NCBI GenBank assembly: GCA_947177115.1
Contig: CAMWTG010000041.1
Coordinates: 1-13,940, forward strand
DNA from: an uncultured Clostridia bacterium
GTDB taxonomy: Bacteria > Bacillota > Clostridia > Oscillospirales > Oscillospiraceae
Reading direction: 5' to 3'
DNA: 13,940 bases
The notes under the pieces were generated by a model, which worked only from the letters and a program-made list of their open reading frames with translations, was not told the DNA's origin and searched no databases. Positions 1-6,959 of the stretch are shown piece after piece. The position numbers and the translations under genes are program-made. The first letter of the stretch is position 1; every line of letters starts with the position of its first letter.

Positions 1-232
1 CACCAGCATGGCCGCGCCCTTCGTCTCCGGGTCGGCGGGGGTGATGATGGTGTGGGGCCTTGTCCATGGCAACGATCCCTTTCTCTTCGTCCAGAGGGTG
101 AAGGCGTTCCTGTGTAAGGGGGCTTTGCGCAGTCCATTCCTGACGTATCCCAATCCGCAGTGGGGCTATGGCAGGCTGAATTTGTGCGGGACCATGAACG
201 AGCTGGTCGGACATATTGAAAGGGGGATCTGA
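1..232 (+). CDS. S8 subtilase (CspA-like), C-terminal fragment cut by window edge
   Basis: This is the 3' end of a subtilisin-family serine protease whose start lies outside the window. The frame opens with TSMAAPFVSG, the conserved block around the catalytic serine (family pattern GTSxAxP), so the serine is the second residue visible. The following C-terminal helix region and the block TYPNPQWGYGRLNL match the end of the next gene (TYPNNQWGYGAVQL, and GNDP in both), so the two are tandem paralogues. The ATG at 8 is an internal methionine, not a start. The stop TGA ends at 232, three bases before the next ATG, so the two are very likely co-transcribed. CspA-like proteases in Clostridia include the Csp germination proteases, but whether this one acts in germination cannot be told from the fragment. 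Confidence 0.9.
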   Translation, partial: TSMAAPFVSGSAGVMMVWGLVHGNDPFLFVQRVKAFLCKGALRSPFLTYPNPQWGYGRLNLCGTMNELVGHIERGI

Positions 233-235
233 ACC

Positions 236-1948
236 ATGCGTCTGTCGCCGGAAGCGCTGGAATTCATCCATGCGCCGGATACCGTGGATTTCGTTACGCG
301 GGCTACCGATGCCTTTTTTGACTACGCGAAAAACTCCGCCGATGTAGTGGTGGGGCAAATGCTCTCCGGACGGTACGTCCTGGGGTATGTCAAGGCGGAA
401 AACTTCCGCCGGCTGGAGGAGGCGCTGGGAACTGCCTTTGTCAGCTCCGTCCCGGTGGTGCTGGGGTTGCTGGACCGCCCCGCCCTGGAGGCGGCGGGGG
501 TTTTGCAGGTCCACAGCCAGCCCTATCTGAACCTGAAGGGCAGGGGGGTGCTCATCGGCTTTGTGGATACGGGCATCGACTACACCCAGGACGTCTTCCG
601 ATACGAGGACGGCAGCAGCAAGATCCAGTACATCTACGACCAGACTGCCGAAGGGGAGCCTCCCGCCGGGTTTGTCCTGGGCCGGGAGTACAGCAAAGCG
701 GACATTGATGCCGCCCTGGCCTCGGAGAATCCCTATGAGCTGGTGCCCCAGCGGGACGAGGACGGCCACGGCACCTTCCTGGCCTCGGTGGCCGCCGGGC
801 GGCAGACGGAGGAGTTTACCGGCGCGGCCCCGGATGCGGAGATCATCGCCGTAAAGCTGAAAAAAGCCCGGCCCTATTACCGGGAGAAATACTGCGTCCC
901 GGCGGACCAGAACAACGCCTACGAGTCCAGCGCCGTGATGCTGGGGGTGGAGTATATCCTCCGGAAGGCCCGGGAGCTGGGCCGTCCGGCGGCGATCTGT
1001 ATCGGCCTGGGTACCAACGCCGGAAGCCACGATGGATACAGCGTCTTTGAAGAGTACCTGAGCGGTGTGTCCATTCAGAAAGGGGTATGTCTGTGCGCGG
1101 CGGCGGGCAACGAGGCGGAAGCCAGGCACCATACCGGCGGCATGCTCCGGCCGGGGGAGGAGCCGGGACAGGTGGATCTGAAGGTGGGAGAAAACGCGGG
1201 GGATGTATATCTGGCGGTATGGAATACGGTAGCCGACCGCATTTCGCTGTCGGTACGCTCCCCCTCCGGAGAACTGGTGGGCCGGGTGCCCGCCAAGCCG
1301 GGGACGGGTCCCGCCGCCGATGTGAAGCTGGTGCTGGAGGCGGCGCGGGTACAGGTCGAGTATCACTTCCCGGTGGAGGGCAGCGGCGGGCAGCTGTCGG
1401 TGATCCGGATCCTGGGGGCCACCCCCGGCGTGTGGACCATCCGGCTCCACGGGGATATCCTGCTTAACGGGAGCTACCAGGTGTGGCTGCCCATGACGGG
1501 GTTTGTGGCGCCCTCTGTGGAGTTTCTGGCCGCTTCGCCGGACTGCACGATCACCAGCCCCGCCTCCGCTGTGGGCGTTCTCTGCTGCGGGGCCTACGAC
1601 AGCGCCAGCAAGAGCCTCTACGCCAAAAGCTCCCGGGGACCCGCCTGGGACGGCAGGGTGCTGCCTGATCTGGTGGCGCCCGGCGTGGGGGTAGGGGGGA
1701 TTTACCCCTATGGCCCCGGCGTTATGAGCGGCACCAGTGCGGCGGTGGCGGTGCTGGCGGGGATCTGCGGGCTGCTGCTTCAGTGGGGGATACGCGATGG
1801 AAATGACCCTGCCATGAGCACCTACCAGATCAGGGCCTATCTGATCCGGGGCTGCCTGCGGCGGGCGGATATGACCTACCCCAACAACCAGTGGGGATAC
1901 GGCGCGGTGCAGTTGATGCAGAGCTTTCACCTGATGCGGGAGCTATAA
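236..1948 (+). CDS. S8 family serine peptidase, CspA-like subtilase
   Basis: A 570-aa subtilisin-like protease with all active-site elements visible: Asp111 in GVLIGFVDTGIDY, His178 in DEDGHGTFLASVAAG, oxyanion Asn292 in AAAGNEAE and Ser501 in MSGTSAAVAVLAG. Residues 1 to about 95 form an N-terminal region ending in QPYLNLKGRG, as in Csp-type prodomains. Residues of about 300-430 are an insertion between Asn and Ser, fitting the jelly-roll insert of the Csp group. No signal peptide or membrane segment is seen, so it is probably cytosolic or a spore-compartment protein. The proline usual four residues after the serine is Ala505, while the upstream paralogue keeps it. The ATG at 236 is preceded by AAGGGGG at good spacing. 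CspB/CspA/CspC-type proteins control pro-SleC activation in clostridial germination, but many Oscillospirales carry CspA-like paralogues of unknown role, so that function is only a possibility. Confidence 0.93.
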   Translation: MRLSPEALEFIHAPDTVDFVTRATDAFFDYAKNSADVVVGQMLSGRYVLGYVKAENFRRLEEALGTAFVSSVPVVLGLLDRPALEAAGVLQVHSQPYLNLKGRGVLIGFVDTGIDYTQDVFRYEDGSSKIQYIYDQTAEGEPPAGFVLGREYSKADIDAALASENPYELVPQRDEDGHGTFLASVAAGRQTEEFTGAAPDAEIIAVKLKKARPYYREKYCVPADQNNAYESSAVMLGVEYILRKARELGRPAAICIGLGTNAGSHDGYSVFEEYLSGVSIQKGVCLCAAAGNEAEARHHTGGMLRPGEEPGQVDLKVGENAGDVYLAVWNTVADRISLSVRSPSGELVGRVPAKPGTGPAADVKLVLEAARVQVEYHFPVEGSGGQLSVIRILGATPGVWTIRLHGDILLNGSYQVWLPMTGFVAPSVEFLAASPDCTITSPASAVGVLCCGAYDSASKSLYAKSSRGPAWDGRVLPDLVAPGVGVGGIYPYGPGVMSGTSAAVAVLAGICGLLLQWGIRDGNDPAMSTYQIRAYLIRGCLRRADMTYPNNQWGYGAVQLMQSFHLMREL

Positions 1949-2041
1949 AAGTCCTCGTGGGAGTTTGCGCCTGGGAAAACGCCCCTGCATGGTATTATGT
2001 ATTCTGGAAAAAGTGGATCAGCCGCTTTGTTGACACGCGGC

Positions 2042-2071
2042 AGAGGGAGCGGCTTTCGCCGCTCCCTCTTA
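2042..2071. terminator. Hairpin between convergent genes, overlapping the lacI-type stop codon
   Basis: A perfect 12-bp stem (AGAGGGAGCGGC at 2042-2053 paired with 2058-2069) has a 4-base loop. On the + strand it lies about 95 bases after the subtilase stop and is followed by a moderately T-rich stretch (TTACTGCTGTTCTGTTGTTT). On the - strand the loop reads GAAA closed by C-G, a very stable GNRA tetraloop, and the stem begins within the regulator's TAA stop (2069-2071), but no T-run follows. It could end transcription from both sides. The + direction looks better as an intrinsic terminator. Confidence 0.65.
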
Positions 2072-3082
2072 CTGCTGTTCTGTTGTTTCCCGATCCGGCC
2101 CGGGCCCCGCAGACCGCCGTTCGACCAACTCCGCATGGAGCAGGAGCGTACTGATAGGCGTCCTCTCGATCAGGCTGGAGAGGGCGTAAAAAGCGCTTTT
2201 GCCCAGTTCTGTCCGATTTTGCCGGACAGTAGAGAGCGGCGGTATGGTATACTGGCACAGCGGCAGATCATCAAAGCCGATGACGCTCAGCTGCCCGGGC
2301 ACGGAGATGCCCAGCTCCAGGCAGTGGATCAGCAGCATGTGCGCCAACAGGTCGTGGGAGCAAATGATGGCCGTGCATCCTCTGTCCAGCAGCCGGGGGA
2401 GGTGCTTCTCCAGGCATTCTGTCAGCCGGAACGCATACCCCGCCAGCTCCCGCTGGGCGGGCAGCTTGTTTTGCCGCAGCGCGTGGAAGAAGGCCGCATA
2501 CCGGGCCTGATAAATGTAGGAGCCCAGGGCGGTGCTGAGATATCCGACCTTCCGGTGGCCCAGCTCCTTCAGGCGGGCTACCGCCAGATCCATACCCTCA
2601 ATATTGTCAATGCCTACCTGTGTGACGGCGGGGTTTGACCTGACCTGGTTGTCGTAGAGCACTGTGGGGGCGGCGCAGGTCCTGAAATCCGCCATCCACG
2701 GATCCAGCAGCGAGAGCCCCAGGAAAAGGCTCCCCTGGTAGCCGCTGCGCAGCATGTATTCATCGTAGGGGATGGACCGCTGCAATTCCTCGGTCAAGGG
2801 GACGATGTCCACCTGATACCCGCCGGGTTCCGCCAATTTCCGGAAACCGGTAATGATCTCCCAGCCGAAATCCTCCGGTTTCTCATAGGCCATATTTTCC
2901 ACAAAAACGCATACCCGCCGGCTCTCTCCCGTCCGGCTGATTCGGGAATACCCCAGCTCCACCGCTGTCTCCACCACGGACTTTCGCATTGTTTCGCTCA
3001 CATCCGCCGCGCCGCTGAGAGCTTTGGAAACCGTGCCTCTGGAGATGCCCAGACGGCGGGCGATATCGTCCATTGTAGCCAT
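2069..3082 (-). CDS. LacI/GalR family transcriptional regulator
   Basis: A 337-aa DNA-binding repressor of the LacI family. The N-terminal helix-turn-helix is clear (MATMDDIARRLGISRGTVSKALSG, residues 1-24), followed by a hinge near residue 50 and a periplasmic-binding-protein-like sensor domain at about 57-320. Signature blocks in the sensor domain are VGIDN, ELGHRKVGYLS, SVIGFDD (266-272) and STVRQNRTELGKSA near 284-297. It is transcribed away from the maltodextrin-type operon across a 274-bp divergent region that holds operator-like inverted words, so it most likely controls that operon and perhaps itself, in response to an imported or processed sugar. The ATG at 3082 is preceded on the - strand by GGAGAGGAG and GAGG, and the conserved HTH starts at once, which fixes the start. 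It is a functional analogue of MalR-type regulators, but the effector cannot be read from sequence. Confidence 0.95.
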   Translation of the reverse strand: MATMDDIARRLGISRGTVSKALSGAADVSETMRKSVVETAVELGYSRISRTGESRRVCVFVENMAYEKPEDFGWEIITGFRKLAEPGGYQVDIVPLTEELQRSIPYDEYMLRSGYQGSLFLGLSLLDPWMADFRTCAAPTVLYDNQVRSNPAVTQVGIDNIEGMDLAVARLKELGHRKVGYLSTALGSYIYQARYAAFFHALRQNKLPAQRELAGYAFRLTECLEKHLPRLLDRGCTAIICSHDLLAHMLLIHCLELGISVPGQLSVIGFDDLPLCQYTIPPLSTVRQNRTELGKSAFYALSSLIERTPISTLLLHAELVERRSAGPGPDRETTEQQ

Positions 3083-3124
3083 TTTTCCTCAACTCCTCTC
3101 CGGCGGGATGCGTTAGTTTCATTT

Positions 3125-3153
3125 ATTATACGGTATCTCCATCAAAAATGCAA
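3125..3153 (-). promoter_or_regulatory. Probable promoter of the LacI-family regulator
   Basis: On the - strand there is a consensus -10 TATAAT (3130-3125), exactly 17 bases from a weak -35 TTGCAT (3153-3148). The expected start is near 3118, about 35 bases before the ATG at 3082. The perfect -10 and standard spacing support it. The -35 matches TTGACA at only three of six positions, which would suit weak, steady expression of a repressor. Confidence 0.6.
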
Positions 3154-3169
3154 GGACGGCCAGGAAGTT

Positions 3170-3191
3170 TTTCGAAAGTTTCGCTAAGTTT
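3170..3191. promoter_or_regulatory. Candidate LacI-family operator A
   Basis: The centre is the perfect palindrome CGAAA-G-TTTCG at 3173-3183, part of the 13-base word AAAGTTTCGCTAA (3175-3187). The same word occurs inverted at operator B. AAGTTT recurs at 3165, 3176 and 3186, about one helical turn apart. The site lies 15-20 bases upstream of the regulator's -35, where a bound repressor might act on both promoters or partner the second site. Assignment to the LacI protein is inferred from position and symmetry. Confidence 0.55.
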
Positions 3192-3277
3192 AGATTTGCA
3201 TGGGTTGGCGGTTTTCACAAAAATGGGAGTTCATATATGTGTAAAACAGAAAAACACAAAAAATCGCAAATTTTTCC

Positions 3278-3306
3278 TTGACTTTTTTGTGCGTTGTGCG
3301 TAAACT
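3278..3306 (+). promoter_or_regulatory. Promoter of the malE-to-HAD alpha-glucan operon
   Basis: The -35 TTGACT (3278-3283) and -10 TAAACT (3301-3306) are separated by exactly 17 bases in an AT-rich stretch, which contrasts with the GC-rich genes. Transcription would start near 3312-3314, giving a leader of about 43 bases before malE. The candidate operator B starts at the expected transcription start, a standard repressor-blocked layout. Confidence 0.75.
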
Positions 3307-3311
3307 TTCAA

Positions 3312-3331
3312 TTAGCGAAACTTTACGAAAC
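3312..3331. promoter_or_regulatory. Candidate LacI-family operator B at the operon start site
   Basis: TTAGCGAAACTTT (3312-3324) is the exact reverse complement of the word in operator A. The extended core CGAAACTTTACG (3316-3327) is an imperfect palindrome of the kind LacI-family dimers bind. It lies just downstream of the -10 and spans the expected transcription start, so occupation should block the operon promoter. Binding by the adjacent regulator is inferred. Confidence 0.6.
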
Positions 3332-3356
3332 CAAATTTGTTATGGAGGGATGATTT

Positions 3357-4589
3357 ATGAAGCATCGACCCACGCGCTTTGCGGCCCTTCTCCTGGCGGC
3401 GCTGCTCCTGCTGGGGATTACGGGCTGCGGAGGAGGCGCGGCAGACTCGGAGAGCATCCGGCTGATGGTCTGGTCCGCCTCGGAGGATCAGGCCAAGGAC
3501 AGCGGGGAGTGGCTCCAGACCTGCTGCGCGGCCTTTGCCGCCCAGCATCCGGAGTGGAACCTGACCTTTGTCTACGGCGTGGCTGATGAGGCTACCGCCG
3601 CCAGCACCGTATCCCAGGATCCAGAGGCCAGCGCGGACGTGTTCCTCTACGCCAACGACAACCTGACGGTCCTCACCGATGCCAAAGCTCTGGCCAAGAT
3701 CGGCGGCAAGTACGCCGATGAGGTCAGATCCTTCACCAGCGAAGCCCTGGTGGATTCGGTGACCCTGGACGGCTATCTCTACGGCGTGCCCTTTACCACC
3801 AACACCTGGTACATGTATTACGACAAGCGGGTCTTCTCGGAGGAGGATGTGCAGAGTCTGGACGCCATGCTGGAAAAGGGCGTGGTATCCTTCCCCTTCA
3901 CCAACTCCTGGTATCTGCCCGCCTTCTACTTCGGCAACGGCTGCACCCTCTTCGGCGATGGCACGCAGGAGGAACTGGGAGCCGATTTCGGCGGTGAGAA
4001 CGCGGTGGAGGTCACCGATTTCCTGGTGGATCTCATTGGCAACCCCAATTTTGTGGTGGACGCCGATGGCTCCGGCATGGCCGGCCTCCGGGACGGCAGC
4101 ATCAGCGCCATCTTCACCGGCTCCTGGGACTCCGCCAGCATCAAGGAGATCCTGGGGGACAACATGGGCGTAGCCGCCCTGCCTACCTACAGCCTCAATG
4201 GCCAGGAGAAGCAGATGTACGCCTATGCCGGCAGCAAGGCCGTGGGCGTCAACTCCCGGTCTGAGAACATGGTGGCCGCCGTGGAGCTGGCTGTCTACCT
4301 GGGGTCCGCCGAAGCCCAGCGGCTCCACTATGACCTGCGCAGCGTGATCCCCAGCAATACCGAGCTTATGGAGGCCGAGGACATTGCCGCCGATCCGGTG
4401 GTTATTGCCCAGAATGATACCTTTGACCGCACCAGCAAGCTCCAGCCTTTTGTCTCCAAGATGTCCAACTGCTGGACCCCGGTGGAGAACATGGGCAAAG
4501 CCATCCGCAACGGCTCCACCACCCATGACAACGCGGCGGAGCAGACCGTGAGCATGAACGATGCCATGAACAGTGATGGCATCAGCTGA
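3357..4589 (+). CDS. malE: Maltose/maltodextrin-type ABC transporter substrate-binding lipoprotein
   Basis: A 410-aa extracellular solute-binding protein. Residues 1-23 are a lipoprotein signal peptide with lipobox ITGC, so Cys24 would be lipidated and the mature protein anchored outside the membrane. The body fits the MalE-type family 1 binding fold: the strand IRLMVWS near 34-40, GYLYGVPFTTNTWYMYYDK at 139-157, DGSISAIFTGSWDS near 246-259, then AGSKAVGVN (291-299), and a C-terminal NCWTPVENMGKAIRNG block (371-386). It feeds the two permeases that follow. Ligands in this family are malto-oligosaccharides, and the downstream debranching enzymes suggest alpha-1,6-branched ones here. The ATG is set by GGAGGG at 3344-3349 with 7 bases of spacing. 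The symbol is by analogy (mdxE in Bacillus), and the exact sugar is not shown by the sequence. Confidence 0.9.
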   Translation: MKHRPTRFAALLLAALLLLGITGCGGGAADSESIRLMVWSASEDQAKDSGEWLQTCCAAFAAQHPEWNLTFVYGVADEATAASTVSQDPEASADVFLYANDNLTVLTDAKALAKIGGKYADEVRSFTSEALVDSVTLDGYLYGVPFTTNTWYMYYDKRVFSEEDVQSLDAMLEKGVVSFPFTNSWYLPAFYFGNGCTLFGDGTQEELGADFGGENAVEVTDFLVDLIGNPNFVVDADGSGMAGLRDGSISAIFTGSWDSASIKEILGDNMGVAALPTYSLNGQEKQMYAYAGSKAVGVNSRSENMVAAVELAVYLGSAEAQRLHYDLRSVIPSNTELMEAEDIAADPVVIAQNDTFDRTSKLQPFVSKMSNCWTPVENMGKAIRNGSTTHDNAAEQTVSMNDAMNSDGIS

Positions 4590-4590
4590 G

Positions 4591-4598
4591 AGGAGGGG
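4591..4598 (+). promoter_or_regulatory. Ribosome binding site that decides the malF start
   Basis: AGGAGGGG lies 7 bases before the ATG at 4606. The in-frame ATG at 4573 lies inside malE and has no such site, so 4606 is chosen as the start of malF. Confidence 0.8.
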
Positions 4599-4605
4599 AC
4601 TGACA

Positions 4606-6003
4606 ATGACGACAAAGCAACTGACCTTACAGGCCAGCGCGGTCCAGCGGGACCGCATCGGGAGTTTAGGGGTCGTTCAGGCCCTTCGGGACGGAGGGCC
4701 TGAGACCAAGGCCTCGGCCTTGGTCATGGGACTTGGCAACATGGTTCATAAGCAGGCGGCCAAGGGCCTGCTGTTCCTGGCGGCGGAGATCGCCTACATC
4801 GCCTTTATGATCACCTCCGGTTTCCGCCACCTGGCCATGCTGGTCACCCTGGGGAGCGTGGAGCAGGAGGAGATCTGGAACGAGGAGCTCCAGGTCTACC
4901 TGTACACCAAAGGGGACCAGTCCATCCTGCTCCTGCTCTATGGCGTGGCGACCATCCTGCTGACCCTGGTCATGTTCTGGATCTGGCGGGGCACGGTGAA
5001 GAGCGCCTATAAGGCCGAGCTGTGCCATAAGAACGGCTGGCATGTGAACAGCCTGGGCGATGATCTCCGCAGCCTGCTGGACGAAAATCTGTACCGGCTG
5101 CTGATGACGCCGTCCATGTTCTTCATCGGGGTGCTGACCATCCTGCCCCTGGTGTTCATGATCTGCATGGCTTTCACCAACTACAGCAAGATCGGCGACC
5201 ACCTGGTCCTCTTCGACTGGGTCGGTCTGGAAAACTTTGCCACCTTGTTTGACAGCGGGAGCGTCCTGGGCGGGACCTTCTGGTCCGTGCTGGGGTGGAC
5301 CCTGGTCTGGGCCTTCTTCGCCACCTTCACCAACTACTTCGCCGGCATGGTCCTGGCCATCATCATCAACCGCAAGGACACCAAGGCTAAGGGCTTCTGG
5401 CGCTTCTGCTTCGTCATCTCCTGCGCGGTGCCCATGTTTGTTTCCCTGCTGATCATGCGCACCATGCTCCAGCCGGAGGGGGCGGTGAATGTGCTGCTGC
5501 GGAACCTGGGCTTCATTGCTTCTGATGCCAGCCTGCCCTTCTTTACCAACGCTACCTGGGCCCGGATCACCGTCATTATCATCAACATCTGGGTGGGCGT
5601 GCCCTATACCCTGCTTCAGCTCACCGGCGTTTTGCAGAACATCCCCGCCGACCTCTACGAGGCCGCCGACCTGGACGGCGCCGGCAAGGTGCAGCAGTTC
5701 TTCAAGATCACCCTGCCCTACATGCTCTACGTGACCACGCCCTACCTGATCGCCACCTTCACCGGCAATGTCAATAACTTCAACGTCATCTACCTGCTCT
5801 CCGGCGGCGACCCCGTCACCAACCTGGCCTCCACCGCCGGCAGCACCGACCTGCTGGTCACCTGGCTCTACAAGCTGACCATTGACAAGCAGTATTACAA
5901 CATCGGCGCGGTGGTAGGCATCCTGACGTTCATCATCCTGGCCATCGGCTCGCTGCTGACTTACCGCAACAGCAAGTCCTACAAAGAGGAAGGGGGATTC
6001 TGA
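4606..6003 (+). CDS. malF: Maltodextrin-type ABC transporter permease, MalF-like
   Basis: A 465-aa inner-membrane permease, the larger partner of the importer. Hydrophobic segments are seen at about 52-70, 107-127, 167-190, 224-252, 264-285, 322-342, 366-388 and 434-452. The N-terminal 160 residues, with two extra membrane segments, are the extension usual for MalF/MdxF-type subunits. The EAA coupling loop that docks on the ATPase is clear at EAADLDGAGKVQQFFKITLP (352-371), followed by the MalF-type NVNNFNVIYLLSGGDP (388-403). It starts 16 bases after malE and ends 2 bases before malG, so it is translated from one message with them. The length lies between Bacillus MdxF and E. coli MalF. No ATP-binding subunit is present in the window. 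Confidence 0.93.
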   Translation: MTTKQLTLQASAVQRDRIGSLGVVQALRDGGPETKASALVMGLGNMVHKQAAKGLLFLAAEIAYIAFMITSGFRHLAMLVTLGSVEQEEIWNEELQVYLYTKGDQSILLLLYGVATILLTLVMFWIWRGTVKSAYKAELCHKNGWHVNSLGDDLRSLLDENLYRLLMTPSMFFIGVLTILPLVFMICMAFTNYSKIGDHLVLFDWVGLENFATLFDSGSVLGGTFWSVLGWTLVWAFFATFTNYFAGMVLAIIINRKDTKAKGFWRFCFVISCAVPMFVSLLIMRTMLQPEGAVNVLLRNLGFIASDASLPFFTNATWARITVIIINIWVGVPYTLLQLTGVLQNIPADLYEAADLDGAGKVQQFFKITLPYMLYVTTPYLIATFTGNVNNFNVIYLLSGGDPVTNLASTAGSTDLLVTWLYKLTIDKQYYNIGAVVGILTFIILAIGSLLTYRNSKSYKEEGGF

Positions 6004-6005
6004 GA

Positions 6006-6869
6006 ATGAAGCCGAAAAGCGCGAAACAGACCAAGCTGGTCAATAATATCATCGTCCATGTGGTCCTGGCAGTCCTGGCCGCTGTCTGGGTGTTCCCGGT
6101 GCTGTGGGTCATTATGACCAGCTTCCGGGCGGAGAAGGGATCCTATGTGTCCACCTTCTTCCCCAAGGCATTCACCCTGGACAACTACGCCAAGCTCTTT
6201 ACCGACACCACGCTTCTGAACTTCCCCAAGATGTTCATGAATACCCTGATCATCGCCGTCTGCTCCTGCCTGCTGTCCACCTTCCTGCTGCTGAGCGTCA
6301 GCTACTGCCTGAGCCGGATGCGTTTCCGGATGCGCAAGCCCTATATGAACATGGCTATGATCCTGGGCCTGTTCCCCGGCTTTATGTCCATGATCGCCGT
6401 GTACTTCATCCTCAAGGCCGTGGGCCTTACCGAGGGCAGCCTCATCCGGGTGGCGCTGATCCTCTGTTACTCCGGCGGCGCGGCCATTGGTTTCCAGGTG
6501 GCGAAGGGCTTCTTTGATACGACTCCCTACGCCATTGATGAAGCCGCCATGCTGGACGGCTGCACCCGCTGGCAGATCTTCACCAAGATCACCCTGCCTC
6601 TTTCCAAGCCCATCGTCATCTACACCGTCCTGACCTCCTTCATCGGCCCCTGGGTGGACTTCATCTTCGCCAAGGTCATCTGCCGGGCCAACGCCGACCA
6701 GTATACCGTGGCGATCGGATTGTGGCGGATGCTGGAAAAGGAGTATATCGACAACTGGTATACCTGCTTCGCCGCTGGCGCGGTGCTCATTTCCATCCCC
6801 ATTGCGCTGCTCTTCCTCAAGCTCCAGAAGTACTACGTCAATGGTACCAGCGGCGCTGTGAAGGGATAA
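6006..6869 (+). CDS. malG: Maltodextrin-type ABC transporter permease, MalG-like
   Basis: A 287-aa membrane protein with about six transmembrane helices: 12-40, 76-100, 114-137, 145-163, 203-222 and 254-272. It forms the channel together with MalF. The EAA loop reads DEAAMLDGCTRWQIFTKITL (178-197) followed by PLSKP, with the conserved Glu179, Asp184 and Gly185. FPVLWVIMTSFR near the N-terminus and QYTVAIGLW near 232-240 are typical of the MalG branch. The ATG follows the malF stop by two bases, with GAGGAAGGGGG (5985-5995) upstream inside malF as ribosome binding site, so translation is probably coupled. Downstream, a strong stem-loop separates the transporter genes from the enzyme genes. Confidence 0.93.
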   Translation: MKPKSAKQTKLVNNIIVHVVLAVLAAVWVFPVLWVIMTSFRAEKGSYVSTFFPKAFTLDNYAKLFTDTTLLNFPKMFMNTLIIAVCSCLLSTFLLLSVSYCLSRMRFRMRKPYMNMAMILGLFPGFMSMIAVYFILKAVGLTEGSLIRVALILCYSGGAAIGFQVAKGFFDTTPYAIDEAAMLDGCTRWQIFTKITLPLSKPIVIYTVLTSFIGPWVDFIFAKVICRANADQYTVAIGLWRMLEKEYIDNWYTCFAAGAVLISIPIALLFLKLQKYYVNGTSGAVKG

Positions 6870-6899
6870 GCAGGCTGCTCCAAATGTCCCCTTTCATAC

Positions 6900-6956
6900 G
6901 GGCGCGGTCCAGAATTGCAGAAATTGTTTGCAAGCCGGGCTGCGCCCCCTTTCTTT
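6900..6956 (+). terminator. Intercistronic stem-loop between malG and pullulanase (attenuator or mRNA-stability element)
   Basis: The RNA can fold into a long two-part hairpin. GGGCGCGGTCC (6900-6910) pairs over 11 bp, with two G-U pairs, to 6937-6947. After a small internal loop, TTGCAGA (6915-6921) pairs with 6927-6933, with one G-U pair, leaving a 5-base loop. It is followed by CCTTTCTTT (6948-6956), a weak U-rich tail. This is the only real gap in the operon and would let the transporter genes be expressed above the enzyme genes by partial termination or by protecting the upstream mRNA. The pairing is read directly from sequence, and the function is inferred. Confidence 0.6.
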
Positions 6957-6959
6957 AAC

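Noticed and set aside
2030..2058. TTGACA at 2030-2035 as a -35 element
   Set aside because: No acceptable -10 lies 16-18 bases downstream; that position is the terminator-like hairpin.
3199..3222. Possible catabolite (cre) site around GGCGGTTTTCAC
   Set aside because: Alignment to the cre consensus fails in the left half and is one base out in the right half.
4573..4605. Earlier start for malF inside malE
   Set aside because: No ribosome binding site, whereas ATG at 4606 has AGGAGGGG at ideal spacing.
3312..4658. 448-aa open frame on the - strand across malE
   Set aside because: It is the antisense shadow of a well-supported lipoprotein gene, with His/Gly/Val-rich composition typical of mirrored GC-biased codons and no recognisable motif.
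6915..6959. TTG start for pullulanase
   Set aside because: It sits inside the inner stem of the intercistronic hairpin, has no Shine-Dalgarno, and adds residues not expected for the family.
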